A DNA stretch of 64,000 nucleotides, taken from assembly GCA_046348225.1 (NCBI GenBank), contig JAXMEQ010000004.1, positions 1-64,000 of the forward strand. The letters are read 5' to 3'. The DNA is from JAXMEQ01 sp046348225 (GTDB lineage Bacteria > Pseudomonadota > Gammaproteobacteria > Burkholderiales > Burkholderiaceae_C). This document shows, in pieces, positions 15,599 through 24,813 of the stretch (the first letter of the stretch is position 1; every line of letters starts with the position of its first letter). The notes beneath the pieces are model-generated. The model was not told the origin of the DNA. It was given only the letters and a program-made list of their open reading frames with translations, and made no database searches. The position numbers and the translations under genes were made by a program.

Positions 15599-16578
15599 AC
15601 TTTCGCGGCAGTGATGTCGTTCAGGCAGCGCGTGTGGCCGAGCGGACAGTCGCGCTGGAAGCACGGTGCACAGTCCAGCGGCGGCTGGTAGCTGGCGTCA
15701 TCCTTGAGCCAGAGCACGGTCGCGCGGTCATTCAGCGGCGGCGTGTGCCGCGGGCTCGACGAGCCGAACACCGCCACCTGCCGCACACCCAGCGCGGCGG
15801 CAACGTGCATCAGGCCGGAGTCGTTGCTGAGCACATGCTTCGCCGCACTGATGGCGGCCAGCGCCTGCAGCAGTGTTGTCTTGCCGGCCAGGTTCATGCA
15901 GCGCCCGGGTGCGGCGGCGCTGATCTCCTCGCACAGCGCGGCCTCCTTGGCCGAGCCGAGCAGTAGCACCGGCACATCCAGCCCGCGCGCCACTTCCGCA
16001 AAGTGCGCCGCCGGCCAGCGCTTGGCCGGGCCGAACTCGGCGCCCGGCGCGAACACGCTGTAGCCGCCGCGCTGCAGGCCCAGCGCGTCCAGCGCGGCAG
16101 CCACCTCGGCGGGCGGCAACTGCAGCGCCGGGCGGTCGGCTTCAAGGCCGGGCTCGCCGCTCAGCGCCGAATAGAACGCCACCATTGGCGGCTTGTTCTT
16201 CGGATTTTTCAGCCGGTGGGTCAGCAAACCGACGCGTGCCTCGCCCAGGTAGCCCACCCGCTTGGGGATGCCGGCCAGCAGTGGCAGCAACGCACTCTTG
16301 AGCGAGTTGGGCAGCACGTAGGCGGTGTCAAACCGGCCCTCGATCTGCCGCGCAATGCTGCGCCGCGCCTTGAGCTGCAGGCCGCCATGCTGGAACGGGA
16401 ATTCAATGACGTCGCTCACCTGCGGCATGGCGCGGTACACCGGCGCCACCCAGGGCAGCGCGCCGACGGTGAGCCGCTCGCCACGCGCCTGCAGGCGGCG
16501 CAGCAGCGGCTCGGTCATCACCGCGTCCCCGATCCACTGGGGCGCGATGACGAGAGACTCAGTGCCCGGCGCCGAAAT
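15583..16578 (-). CDS. waaF: ADP-heptose:LPS heptosyltransferase II
   Basis: WaaF adds the second heptose to the LPS inner core in the cytoplasm (GT9 family). Recognisable parts are PQWIGDAVMTEPLL (the family's N-terminal glycine-rich strand-loop), FAPGAEFGPAKRWP, LSNDSGLMHVAAALG and the late cysteine pair region PCFQRDCPLGHTRCL. The conserved N-terminus extends upstream of the first ATG (16521), but no ATG, GTG or TTG exists in frame until GTG 16524. The best start is an ATT at 16578, with AGAGGG five bases upstream, which gives 331 residues and overlaps the zinc-ribbon gene by 20 bp. The stop codon lies in a dispersed repeat. Identity is firm; the start is unusual. Confidence 0.88.
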   Translation of the reverse strand: MSAPGTESLVIAPQWIGDAVMTEPLLRRLQARGERLTVGALPWVAPVYRAMPQVSDVIEFPFQHGGLQLKARRSIARQIEGRFDTAYVLPNSLKSALLPLLAGIPKRVGYLGEARVGLLTHRLKNPKNKPPMVAFYSALSGEPGLEADRPALQLPPAEVAAALDALGLQRGGYSVFAPGAEFGPAKRWPAAHFAEVARGLDVPVLLLGSAKEAALCEEISAAAPGRCMNLAGKTTLLQALAAISAAKHVLSNDSGLMHVAAALGVRQVAVFGSSSPRHTPPLNDRATVLWLKDDASYQPPLDCAPCFQRDCPLGHTRCLNDITAAKVLQSL

Positions 16579-16765
16579 GCTCGCCCTCTTTGAGCTTGTA
16601 CACCGTGCCGCAGTACGGGCACTTGGCCTCGCCGGTGCGCGCCACGTCCAGGTACACCTTGGGGTGGCTGTTCCACAGCTTCATGTCGGCCTTGGGGCTC
16701 GGGCAGAACACGCCGCCCTGGGGGTTCAGGTCGCTGGCCAGCAGCTCAACGGTGGACTTGCTCAT
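16559..16765 (-). CDS. small zinc-finger (zf-CHCC type) protein
   Basis: A 68-residue protein with cysteine at about 21 (VFCPSP), a histidine in WNSHPK and CPYCGTVY near the end, matching the CHCC zinc-finger family related to the NDUFS6 accessory subunit of complex I. Its bacterial role is undefined. It starts 3 bp after the ilvE stop and its 3' end overlaps waaF, so ilvE, this gene and waaF form one transcript. The AAGAGGG stretch near its end doubles as the likely ribosome-binding site of waaF. Confidence 0.85.
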   Translation of the reverse strand: MSKSTVELLASDLNPQGGVFCPSPKADMKLWNSHPKVYLDVARTGEAKCPYCGTVYKLKEGEHFGAGH

Positions 16766-16767
16766 GC

Positions 16768-17703
16768 TCAGACCTTCGTGAGCCAGTGGGCGTACTTGGG
16801 GTTGCGGCCGTTCACGATGTCGAAGAACGCGCTCTGGATCTTCTCGGTGATGGGGCCGCGCGAGCCGGCGCCGATCTCGATGCGGTCCAGCTCGCGGATG
16901 GGCGTGACTTCTGCGGCCGTGCCAGTGAAGAAGGCTTCGTCGCAGATGTACACCTCGTCGCGCGTGATGCGTTTTTGCACGATCTCCAGGCCCAGATCCC
17001 TGGCGATGTGGAACACGGTGTTTCGGGTGATGCCGTTGAGCGCGCCGGCCGACAGGTCGGGCGTGTAGATCACGCCGCCCTTGATGACGAAAATGTTCTC
17101 GCCCGCGCCTTCACTCACAAAGCCGCTGCTGTCCAGCAGCAGGGCTTCGTCGTAGCCTTCGTCGGTGGCTTCCATGTTGGCGAGGATGGAGTTGGTGTAG
17201 TTGCTCACCGCCTTGGCCTGCGTCATGGTGATGTTGACGTGGTGGCGCGTGTAGCTGGAGGTCTTGACGCGGATGCCGCGCTTCAGGCCCTCTTCGCCCA
17301 GGTAGGCACCCCAGGCCCAGGCCGCCACCATCAGGTGGATGGTGTTGCCCTTGGGCGAAACACCCAGCTTCTGCGAGCCGATCCAGGTCAGCGGGCGCAG
17401 GTAGCAGCTCTCGAGCTTGTTCTCGCGCACCACCGTCTTCTGCGCCTCGTTCACCTCTTCCTTGGTGAACGGGATCTTCATGCGCAGGATCTTGGCGCTG
17501 TTGAACAGCCGCTCGGTGTGCTCTTCCAGGCGGAAGATGGCCGTGCCGTTGACGGTGTTGTAGGCGCGCACGCCCTCGAAGGCGCCGCAGCCGTAGTGCA
17601 GCGTGTGGGTCAGCACGTGGATCTTGGCGTCACGCCAGTCCACCAGCTGGCCGTCCATCCAGATCTTGCCGTCGCGGTCGGCCATCGAGGGGAGTGCGCT
17701 CAT
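16768..17703 (-). CDS. ilvE: branched-chain amino acid aminotransferase
   Basis: A 311-residue class IV PLP transaminase catalysing the last step of leucine, isoleucine and valine synthesis and the first step of their breakdown, with 2-oxoglutarate/glutamate as partner. Seen are LHYGCGAFEGVRAY, the PLP lysine region TQAKAVSNYTNSILA, the phosphate-binding SEGAGENIF and FFTGTAAEVTPI. The ATG at 17703 (MSALPSMADRDG) gives the usual family length; the upstream open frame is spurious. The downstream zinc-finger gene and waaF follow without a gap. Confidence 0.95.
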   Translation of the reverse strand: MSALPSMADRDGKIWMDGQLVDWRDAKIHVLTHTLHYGCGAFEGVRAYNTVNGTAIFRLEEHTERLFNSAKILRMKIPFTKEEVNEAQKTVVRENKLESCYLRPLTWIGSQKLGVSPKGNTIHLMVAAWAWGAYLGEEGLKRGIRVKTSSYTRHHVNITMTQAKAVSNYTNSILANMEATDEGYDEALLLDSSGFVSEGAGENIFVIKGGVIYTPDLSAGALNGITRNTVFHIARDLGLEIVQKRITRDEVYICDEAFFTGTAAEVTPIRELDRIEIGAGSRGPITEKIQSAFFDIVNGRNPKYAHWLTKV

Positions 17704-17743
17704 GAAATGTCCTTTGGGGGTGTGGTTCGCATAACCTGCGATT

Positions 17744-18193
17744 TTACGGCGCGGGGGGGTCGGCCGGCGGCGCGGCGGTCGCGCTGGCGGGCAGCTCATC
17801 CGTCACGGACGGGCGGTGCAGCGCCCACTGGGTGAGGCGGCCGTTGGTGAATGTGCAGGTCACATGCGATTCGCCCGCGTCCGTCCAGCGGAAGACTTCA
17901 GGCTGCTCGTCCTTGGGCGACTGCAGGGCGCCCAGCGCCTTGGTCATGGCAATCACGTGCAGCAGCGTCATGCCCGGCTTGAGTTTGGCGTTCAGCATCA
18001 CCGCACTGCCCACAAAGCCGATCGGCCGGTCCGCCGCGCGCCGCAGCACGTTCACCAGCCGCGTGTAGTGCAGCAGCACCCACATGACAATGCCGCCCGT
18101 CACCACCGCCACGCCGGCCCAGCCATAGGCGCGGAACGCCGCCGCCACCAGCACCACGCCGCCAACGGGAACAAGGATCTTCTGGAAGTTCAT
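17744..18193 (-). CDS. small conserved membrane protein of unknown function
   Basis: A 149-residue protein with two hydrophobic helices near the N-terminus (VPVGGVVLVAAAFRAYGWAG and VAVVTGGIVMWVLLHYT), then a soluble part containing RPIGFVGSAVMLNAKLKPG and the segment EVFRWTDAGESHVTCTFTNG. The C-terminus is Ala/Pro rich. The ATG at 18193 begins MNFQKILVPVGG. I recall similar proteins beside ilvE in Comamonadaceae but cannot assign a function. It lies 40 bp upstream of ilvE on the same strand and may be co-transcribed. Confidence 0.7.
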   Translation of the reverse strand: MNFQKILVPVGGVVLVAAAFRAYGWAGVAVVTGGIVMWVLLHYTRLVNVLRRAADRPIGFVGSAVMLNAKLKPGMTLLHVIAMTKALGALQSPKDEQPEVFRWTDAGESHVTCTFTNGRLTQWALHRPSVTDELPASATAAPPADPPAP

Positions 18194-18228
18194 GCGAGGA
18201 TTATGTCGCTCGCAGCAAATTGGTCTCA

Positions 18229-21200
18229 TCAGAACAGAAGCGAGATGGAGCCGTCCCAGGCGCCTGCAATCACGTTGCCCAGATTGGTCTGGTAAGCGCC
18301 GACCAGATTTACCTGCCCCAGTGGCGGAACAGCGTAGCTGGCCATTGCCTGCACCAGAACTTCTACCTGGGTACTCGGCAATTGCTGACCATTGGCCAGT
18401 TCAATGACTTCGACCTGGCGATCGCGGCCCAGATACCAGCCAGACAACGTCACCTTGTCGGTGCCACCGATGATTGACACTTCGAGGTTATTGCCAACCT
18501 TGCGGAACCAGAGCTGCTGCATGTCAATATCTGGACCAAACTTCAACACATCCTGCACTCTTGAGGCGTCGTTCTCCACCAGCGTGTCAGCACCATCGCC
18601 ACGACCAAACAGGTAAGTGTCTGCGCCCTTGCCGCCTTCCAGGCGGTCATTGCCGGTGCCACCTTCCAGCAGGTCGGCTGAGTCGCCACCGCGCAGCGTG
18701 TCGTTCCCGGCCAGACCACGCAGCGTATTGCCCGCGTCGTTGGCGTTGAGCACGTTGGCCAGCGCGTTGCCCGTGCCGGTGATGGCACTCGTGCCGGTGA
18801 GGGTGAGGTTCTCCAGCTCATTGCCGAGTACGTAGGCCAGACCAGTTTGTACGGTGTCAATGCCTTCACCGGCCAGCTCCAGTACCGAGTCGCCCAGGTC
18901 ATCCACGGTGTAGGTATCGTTACCGGCACCGCCGACCAGTTGGTCAGCACCCAAGCCACCGTCCAGCCGGTCATTGCCTTCGCCCCCGTAGAGTGCGTCA
19001 TTGCCAGCACCACCGCGCAGAATGTCGTTGCCCGCCAGGCCCCACAGGCTGTTGGCAGCGGCGTTGCCCGCCAGTGTGTTGTTCAGTTCGTTGCCCGTGC
19101 CGTCCAGCGCGAACGTGCCCGTGAGAGTGAGGTTTTCGACATTGACCACCAGCGTCAGCGTGGTGCTGGACTGAACGGTATCGGTGCCTTCGCCTGCCAG
19201 TTCCGTGACGGTGTCGGCGCTGCTGTTGACCACATAGGTGTCGTTGCCTTCACCACCGATCAATGTGTCTGTGCCGGTGTTGCCCCGCAGGGTATCGTTT
19301 CCGGCCAGGCCCATCAGCGTGCTGCCCGCAGCATTGGCAATCAGAAGGTTGTTGAGCTCATTGCCGGTCGCCGTCAAGCTGGCAACGGTGCCAGTGAGCG
19401 TCAGGCGTTCCACATGAGCGGGCAAGACGTAACTGATGCTAGCTTGAACAGTGTCCGTGCCTTCGTTGGCGAATTCCACCACCGCATCACCGGCTGAGTC
19501 CACGACGTAAGTGTCATTGCCTGCGCCGCCATGCATGTCATCTGTGCCAACTTGCCCGTCCATCACATCATTGCCGTCTCCACCGAGCAACGTATCGTTG
19601 CCTTCGGCACCGCGCAACGTATCGTTTCCCGCCAGTCCCATGAGCGTACTGCCCGCGGCATTGGCTACAAGCAGGTTGCTTAGTTCATTGCCGGTAGCGG
19701 TCAAGTTGGCACCGGTACCGCTAAGTGTGAGGCGCTCCACATCGGCAGGCAAGGTGTAGCTGATTCCGGCGAGAACGGTGTCTACTCCTTCTCCGGACTG
19801 CTCCACCACCTGGTCACCGTTATCGTCAACCACATACACGTCGTTGCCGGCACCTCCACTCATTCGGTCTGCACCAGAACCCCCGTCCAGTCGATTTGCG
19901 CCGGCATTGCCGACCAGCGCATTCGGCAAGCCATTGCCCGTTGCGGCGAGGTTGCGCGTTCCGAGCAAAGTGATGGCTTCCACATTGGCGGGCAAGGTGT
20001 AGCTGACGCTCGTCTGCACGCGGTCGTAACCTTGGCCCGGGAGCTCGACTACCACGTCCCGGGTGTTGTCCACCGTATAGAAGTCCTCACCATCTCCACC
20101 GGTCATGACATCGGCGCGGCCCAATCCATCTATGGTGTCGTCGCCGGCCGTACCGGCCAGGTTGTCTTGAGCTGCAGTACCAACGATGTTGTCTCCTGCA
20201 ACCTCGACAACTGTCAACCCAAAGGTCTGGCTAGCTGAAAGCCCTGCTTGATCTGTCGCTGTGACTTTGATGGTCTGTGTGCCAGCGGCGCTATTTGGAG
20301 GCGTGCCTGAAAAAAGACGTTGAGTCGAATCAAACACAAGCCAGTCAGGCAACGGTGTCCCGTCGGCTTGTGTAGCCGTCCAGGCGAGTACATCTTGCGC
20401 GTCAGGATCAGAAATCGCGCTGGAGACAGACAATGTCCATTGCGTCCCTTGTTGAAGTTCTTGATCAGTTAATGGCTGCTGAACCATGGGCGCCCGGTTC
20501 TGCATCGGTACACCACCGCTTGCCAGGATGGTGGCGATGTCCGCTGATGACCACGTAACCCACGATGCATCTACAAAGCGAACTTCCTCCACGGCCCAAC
20601 TACCCAAGGTGTCACTTAAGTCAAAGTGTCTGTAGACGGTGATCCGGTCTGTGGTGCCAGCCACCTTGAGGACCAGATCGCTACCTTCACGGCTGATGCG
20701 AAGGTCTTGCGGCAATACACCTGCCTTGAAAACTATGCTGTCCCGGCTGCCAAGCGCGTTGTCGCGGTCAAAGATTGTGTCCTGCCCGTCACCTCGCCCG
20801 AACAAGTACACATCGCTGCCATCCCCACGGGTTCTGCCGCCGGCAAGATCGATGGTTCCGCCGCCCAGCACGTCACTGCCTAACCCACCATCAAGCACGT
20901 CGTCGCCTGCTCCGCCCTGCAGGTTGTCGTTTCCGTCGCCCCCATACAGGCTGTCGTTACCTTCATATCCCAGCAATGTGTCATTCCCGCTATTCCCGGC
21001 AATCACATCGTCGGTTTCATACCCATTGACAGTGTCATTCCCAGCGCCGCCATTGAGCACGGCCCGCTTAAGGAACACGGAATCCCACACTGTGCCGGGC
21101 GCATCAGTGAAGCGAATCTCCTCGACCGACCAGCGGCCCTGCGAGTCACCCAGGTCAAAGTGCCGGTGCACCGTGATGCGGTCTGTGGTACCCGCGATCT

Positions 21201-24200
21201 TGAACACCAGGTCGTTGCCCTCGCGGCTGACCTGCACATCCTGCGGCGCCACACCCGCCTTGAACAGCACGGTGTCCAGGTTGCTGACAGTGTTGTCTCG
21301 GTCAAAGACCGTGTCCTGGCCGTCGCCCCGGCCAAACAGGTAGGTGTCGTTGCCGTCACCGCGGGTGGTGTTGTTGCGAAAGTCCAGGCTGCCTCCGCCC
21401 AGCGTGTCGTTGCCCGCACCACCGTCCAGCGTGTCGTTGCCCAGCCCACCTTGCAGTGTGTCGGTGCCCGCGTCTCCGTTGAGTGCGTCGTTGCCCGTTC
21501 CTCCGCTCAGGTCGTCGTCACCGTCGCCCCCGTTCAAGGTGTCGGCCCCTCCGTTGCCTTGCAGGATGTCGTTGCCGCCGTTGCCTATCAGCGTGTCATT
21601 GCTCTCATAGCCAATGACCGTGTCGTTGCCAGCGCCCCCTACCAGCAAGACCGCCTTGATGTAGGCCAAGTCCCATACGGTTCCAGGTGCATCAGTGAAG
21701 CGCACTTCTTCAACTTCCCAGCTGCCTTGTGCGTCGTTGATGTTGAACTGCTGGCTGACAGTGATGCGGTCGGTCGTACCAGCAATTTTGAGCACCAGGT
21801 CGTTGCCCTCGCGGCTGACCAGCACATCCTGCGGCGCCACACCCGCCTTGAACAGCACGGTGTCCAGGTTGCTGACAGTGTTGTCCCGGTCAAAGACCGT
21901 GTCCTGGCCGTCGCCCCGGCCAAACAGGTAGGTGTCGTTGCCGTACCCTTTTGTGCCGTTGTTGCGCAAGTCCAGCACGCCGCCTGCGAGCGTATCGTTG
22001 CCCGTACCACCGTCCAGCGTGTCGTTGCCCAGCCCACCTTGCAGTGTGTCGGTGCCCGCGTCTCCGTTGAGTGCGTCGTTGCCCGTTCCTCCGCTCAGGT
22101 CGTCGTCACCGTCGCCCCCGTTCAAGGTGTCGGCCCCTCCGTTGCCTTGCAGGATGTCGTTGCCGCCGTTGCCTATCAGCGTGTCATTGCTCTCATAGCC
22201 AATGACCGTGTCGTTGCCAGCGCCCCCTACCAGCAAGACCGCCTTGATGTAGGCCAAGTCCCATACGGTTCCAGGTGCATCAGTGAAGCGCACTTCTTCA
22301 ACTTCCCAGCTGCCTTGTGCGTCGTTGATGTTGAACTGCTGGCTGACAGTGATGCGGTCGGTCGTACCAGCAATTTTGAGCACCAGGTCGTTGCCCTCGC
22401 GGCTGACCAGCACATCCTGCGGCGCCACACCCGCCTTGAACAGCACGGTGTCCAGGTTGCTGACAGTGTTGTCCCGGTCAAAGACCGTGTCCTGGCCGTC
22501 GCCCCGGCCAAACAGGTAGGTGTCGTTGCCGTACCCTTTTGTGCCGTTGTTGCGCAAGTCCAGCACGCCGCCTGCGAGCGTATCGTTGCCCGTACCACCG
22601 TCAAGAACGTCGTCCCCAAGGCCGCCTTGCAGCAGGTCGTTTCCGGCACTGCCAGAAAGCATGTCATTGGCGTGCCCGGCATTGAACTCGTTGTTGCCAG
22701 CGTCGCCAAGGTAGATGTCCGACTTGTTGGTGCCATTCGCAGCAGGACTGAGCACCAAGCCCAAGGCAGCGAGTTCGGCCCGTAACGGCGAATCCGCAAC
22801 CAGCGTTGCCATCCAGCTGCGCAGTGTGCCCATGCCATCAAAGCCTGTGGCCAGCAGCGCAGGCTGCGCAAACAGATTCAGTTCCATCAGGTCAAGGTAG
22901 GCCTCACGCTCGCTCACCGCTTTGCGCGCACTGAGCGCGGCCAGTACGCCGCTGGCGTCAAAGTGGAGCCCCGCCTGGTCGATCACGAGCTCAATGCCAT
23001 CCAAGTATGGCTTCAGCCTGGTTTGCAGGGCCAGCGCCGGGTAAACGCTCTCTTCCAGGGCCGTCCAGGCAGACTGCAGCAGTGACTGCCTGGCGCCATT
23101 CAGGCTGACCTGATTCACCCCGTATGAAACCCACCGATTCAGTGCCACACTGAAATAGCTTCCAGACTGCACCGTCACCAACTGTTCAAAAATCGTGTCT
23201 CCATTGAACTGCTCCAGTGCGGTTATTTGCCGGTACAGCTCGGGATAGCTGGCGGCAAAGGCGTGGATGGCGTCTGCGGGGGTGTTGCCGGGCGGTGCAG
23301 CCAGCCCTGTCGGGCCGAAGCGCGCCGTGGCACCCTGGAGGGTGCTGGTGTTGCCCCATGCCACGATCAGGTCTTGCAGCAGGGCTTTTTGTGCGTCACG
23401 TGTGGTGGCGGCAGCAAATGCAGCCACCTTGTCTTGCAACGCCTGCGCCTGCATGGAGCCCAGGCTCATGGCTTCACGCAAATCACGCACAACGCCGCTG
23501 CCCCCCATTTGTGGCAAGGCCTGCGCGGCGCTGGTCAACGCCGGATCGTCCGCAAAGGTACGAAAAAAGTTATTCGAGGCTAACAACAAACTGCCCGACA
23601 GCTCTGGCGTGCCGCTATCGCCCGTGGTGCCGTTGGTGCGCGTGAAGCTGCCGCTCCAGGGCTGGGTGTTGCCGTTGCCAAGGTTGATGCTGGTTTGCTG
23701 GCCCACCACGTTGATGCTGGCAATGCCGGCTTCGCCCAGGGTCTTGAGTTCATGGGCCTGGCTCACGCCGTCCTGGTTGGCGTCTTGCCAGATGCGTAGC
23801 TGGGTGTAGACGGCGTCCAGTGCATTGATCTTGCCGTCACCATTGCTGTCGTGCTGGGCGATGGCCTCAAAACCGTTGGCGGCTGTCTGGCCGCTGGGCA
23901 GAAGGGTGTTGTCTCCAAAGAGTTCGCGGCCGTTGTCGATGGTGCCGTTGCCATTGAGGTCCAGCACCACGATGCCGTCATCGGCCTTGATCCAGCCGGT
24001 GGCAGTCAGCACGCCGTCGGCGTCGTGGTCAAACAGGGTGGGGGCCGTGCGGTCAATGGCGGTGGCCTCGATGCCGTCGCCATCGAGGTCGAGGATCAGC
24101 GGGTCTCGGGGTTGGGTCCAGGTGCGGGCGTCGCTGAACCATTTGTTCAGTTCTTCCGGCATGGGCCAGCCTTCGGTACCCCAGCTTGAAAGAAGGTCAG

Positions 24201-24795
24201 ACGTAACGTTACCGTCGCGGGGCCAGGGTATGTCTTTCTGTACTGGATACGGCGCAATAGGCCAAACTGGAGGTTTTCCAGGTTCAATAGGCCAATTCCA
24301 CTGAGAACGCGGCAAAGGCAGCCCACTCTTGCTGTCCCGGGGCGCAGGATCCGGATCCAGATCGGAATGGCGCCAATTGTCTATAGGAAGCCATTGCAAA
24401 GGTAGATCAGGAGCTGGATTAGTTGATCCCGACTCTGCGCTTCGGCTTATTTCAGCTCTAGCTCGCTCCACAGTTTCTCGCCACGATGTCGAGGTTCGCC
24501 CGATTTCAAACCCAACTTCGTTGTTTCTGCGATCCATTGCCTCATTCTGCGGCGATTGCCCATTTATCACTCTTCCCTCGATCTCATGCGTCTCAGCTAG
24601 CGTACGCGCAACAAGTTCGCCATAGAGCCGAGTCATCTCGGCCGTCCATAGGACATGTCGATACGCGTCGTAAGGCCCACCATCTTTACCTGGCAAATTT
24701 GCAGAACCCGCTTCGTGAATTGCCAGTCTTGCAATGTTTCCCGAGGGCCGCAGGTCTTGCCAAATCTGCAGTCCTCTACCAATAACATTTGTCAT
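18229..24795 (-). CDS. giant RTX (haemolysin-type calcium-binding repeat) protein
   Basis: A 2188-residue protein. About residues 40-115 hold a toxin-like module with DAYRHVLW, a later HE and MDRRNNEVG. Residues 230-350 carry EF-hand-like loops (LDLDGDGIEATAI, DSNGDGKINALDAV, DANQDGVSQAHEL). A helical domain of unknown type follows to about 690. RTX nonapeptide blocks (GGxGxDxLx) alternate with haemolysin-associated modules (YLFGRGDGQDTVFDRDN) to about 1430. A cadherin-like/Ig-like domain lies at about 1440-1540 and more RTX arrays follow to about 2050. The C-terminus is uncharged, with no N-terminal signal peptide, as in type I secretion substrates, but no T1SS genes are nearby. Residues 731-1124 come from a tandem DNA duplication. 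Function is unknown; secreted adhesin or toxin is likely. Confidence 0.88.
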   Translation of the reverse strand: MTNVIGRGLQIWQDLRPSGNIARLAIHEAGSANLPGKDGGPYDAYRHVLWTAEMTRLYGELVARTLAETHEIEGRVINGQSPQNEAMDRRNNEVGFEIGRTSTSWRETVERARAEISRSAESGSTNPAPDLPLQWLPIDNWRHSDLDPDPAPRDSKSGLPLPRSQWNWPIEPGKPPVWPIAPYPVQKDIPWPRDGNVTSDLLSSWGTEGWPMPEELNKWFSDARTWTQPRDPLILDLDGDGIEATAIDRTAPTLFDHDADGVLTATGWIKADDGIVVLDLNGNGTIDNGRELFGDNTLLPSGQTAANGFEAIAQHDSNGDGKINALDAVYTQLRIWQDANQDGVSQAHELKTLGEAGIASINVVGQQTSINLGNGNTQPWSGSFTRTNGTTGDSGTPELSGSLLLASNNFFRTFADDPALTSAAQALPQMGGSGVVRDLREAMSLGSMQAQALQDKVAAFAAATTRDAQKALLQDLIVAWGNTSTLQGATARFGPTGLAAPPGNTPADAIHAFAASYPELYRQITALEQFNGDTIFEQLVTVQSGSYFSVALNRWVSYGVNQVSLNGARQSLLQSAWTALEESVYPALALQTRLKPYLDGIELVIDQAGLHFDASGVLAALSARKAVSEREAYLDLMELNLFAQPALLATGFDGMGTLRSWMATLVADSPLRAELAALGLVLSPAANGTNKSDIYLGDAGNNEFNAGHANDMLSGSAGNDLLQGGLGDDVLDGGTGNDTLAGGVLDLRNNGTKGYGNDTYLFGRGDGQDTVFDRDNTVSNLDTVLFKAGVAPQDVLVSREGNDLVLKIAGTTDRITVSQQFNINDAQGSWEVEEVRFTDAPGTVWDLAYIKAVLLVGGAGNDTVIGYESNDTLIGNGGNDILQGNGGADTLNGGDGDDDLSGGTGNDALNGDAGTDTLQGGLGNDTLDGGTGNDTLAGGVLDLRNNGTKGYGNDTYLFGRGDGQDTVFDRDNTVSNLDTVLFKAGVAPQDVLVSREGNDLVLKIAGTTDRITVSQQFNINDAQGSWEVEEVRFTDAPGTVWDLAYIKAVLLVGGAGNDTVIGYESNDTLIGNGGNDILQGNGGADTLNGGDGDDDLSGGTGNDALNGDAGTDTLQGGLGNDTLDGGAGNDTLGGGSLDFRNNTTRGDGNDTYLFGRGDGQDTVFDRDNTVSNLDTVLFKAGVAPQDVQVSREGNDLVFKIAGTTDRITVHRHFDLGDSQGRWSVEEIRFTDAPGTVWDSVFLKRAVLNGGAGNDTVNGYETDDVIAGNSGNDTLLGYEGNDSLYGGDGNDNLQGGAGDDVLDGGLGSDVLGGGTIDLAGGRTRGDGSDVYLFGRGDGQDTIFDRDNALGSRDSIVFKAGVLPQDLRISREGSDLVLKVAGTTDRITVYRHFDLSDTLGSWAVEEVRFVDASWVTWSSADIATILASGGVPMQNRAPMVQQPLTDQELQQGTQWTLSVSSAISDPDAQDVLAWTATQADGTPLPDWLVFDSTQRLFSGTPPNSAAGTQTIKVTATDQAGLSASQTFGLTVVEVAGDNIVGTAAQDNLAGTAGDDTIDGLGRADVMTGGDGEDFYTVDNTRDVVVELPGQGYDRVQTSVSYTLPANVEAITLLGTRNLAATGNGLPNALVGNAGANRLDGGSGADRMSGGAGNDVYVVDDNGDQVVEQSGEGVDTVLAGISYTLPADVERLTLSGTGANLTATGNELSNLLVANAAGSTLMGLAGNDTLRGAEGNDTLLGGDGNDVMDGQVGTDDMHGGAGNDTYVVDSAGDAVVEFANEGTDTVQASISYVLPAHVERLTLTGTVASLTATGNELNNLLIANAAGSTLMGLAGNDTLRGNTGTDTLIGGEGNDTYVVNSSADTVTELAGEGTDTVQSSTTLTLVVNVENLTLTGTFALDGTGNELNNTLAGNAAANSLWGLAGNDILRGGAGNDALYGGEGNDRLDGGLGADQLVGGAGNDTYTVDDLGDSVLELAGEGIDTVQTGLAYVLGNELENLTLTGTSAITGTGNALANVLNANDAGNTLRGLAGNDTLRGGDSADLLEGGTGNDRLEGGKGADTYLFGRGDGADTLVENDASRVQDVLKFGPDIDMQQLWFRKVGNNLEVSIIGGTDKVTLSGWYLGRDRQVEVIELANGQQLPSTQVEVLVQAMASYAVPPLGQVNLVGAYQTNLGNVIAGAWDGSISLLF
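21424..22602 (-). repeat. tandem duplication of a 588-bp unit inside the RTX gene
   Basis: Bases from about 21424 to 22014 recur 588 bp further on (about 22012 to 22602) with no difference that I could find by eye. Each unit encodes 196 residues: one RTX array plus one haemolysin-associated module. Adjacent units (21030-21420 and beyond 22602) are related but clearly diverged, so this copy is recent. Confidence 0.9.
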
Positions 24796-24813
24796 TTAAG
24801 TGATCCCGAATAC

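Noticed and set aside
18600..22600. Regularly spaced repeats resembling a CRISPR array
   Set aside because: The periodicity is 27 bp and matches translated RTX nonapeptides; no constant repeat with unique spacers and no cas genes.
21160..22785. A 541-codon plus-strand open frame opposite the RTX repeats, with repeated segments
   Set aside because: The repeats mirror the 588-bp duplication of the RTX gene on the other strand; no ribosome site or recognisable domain.
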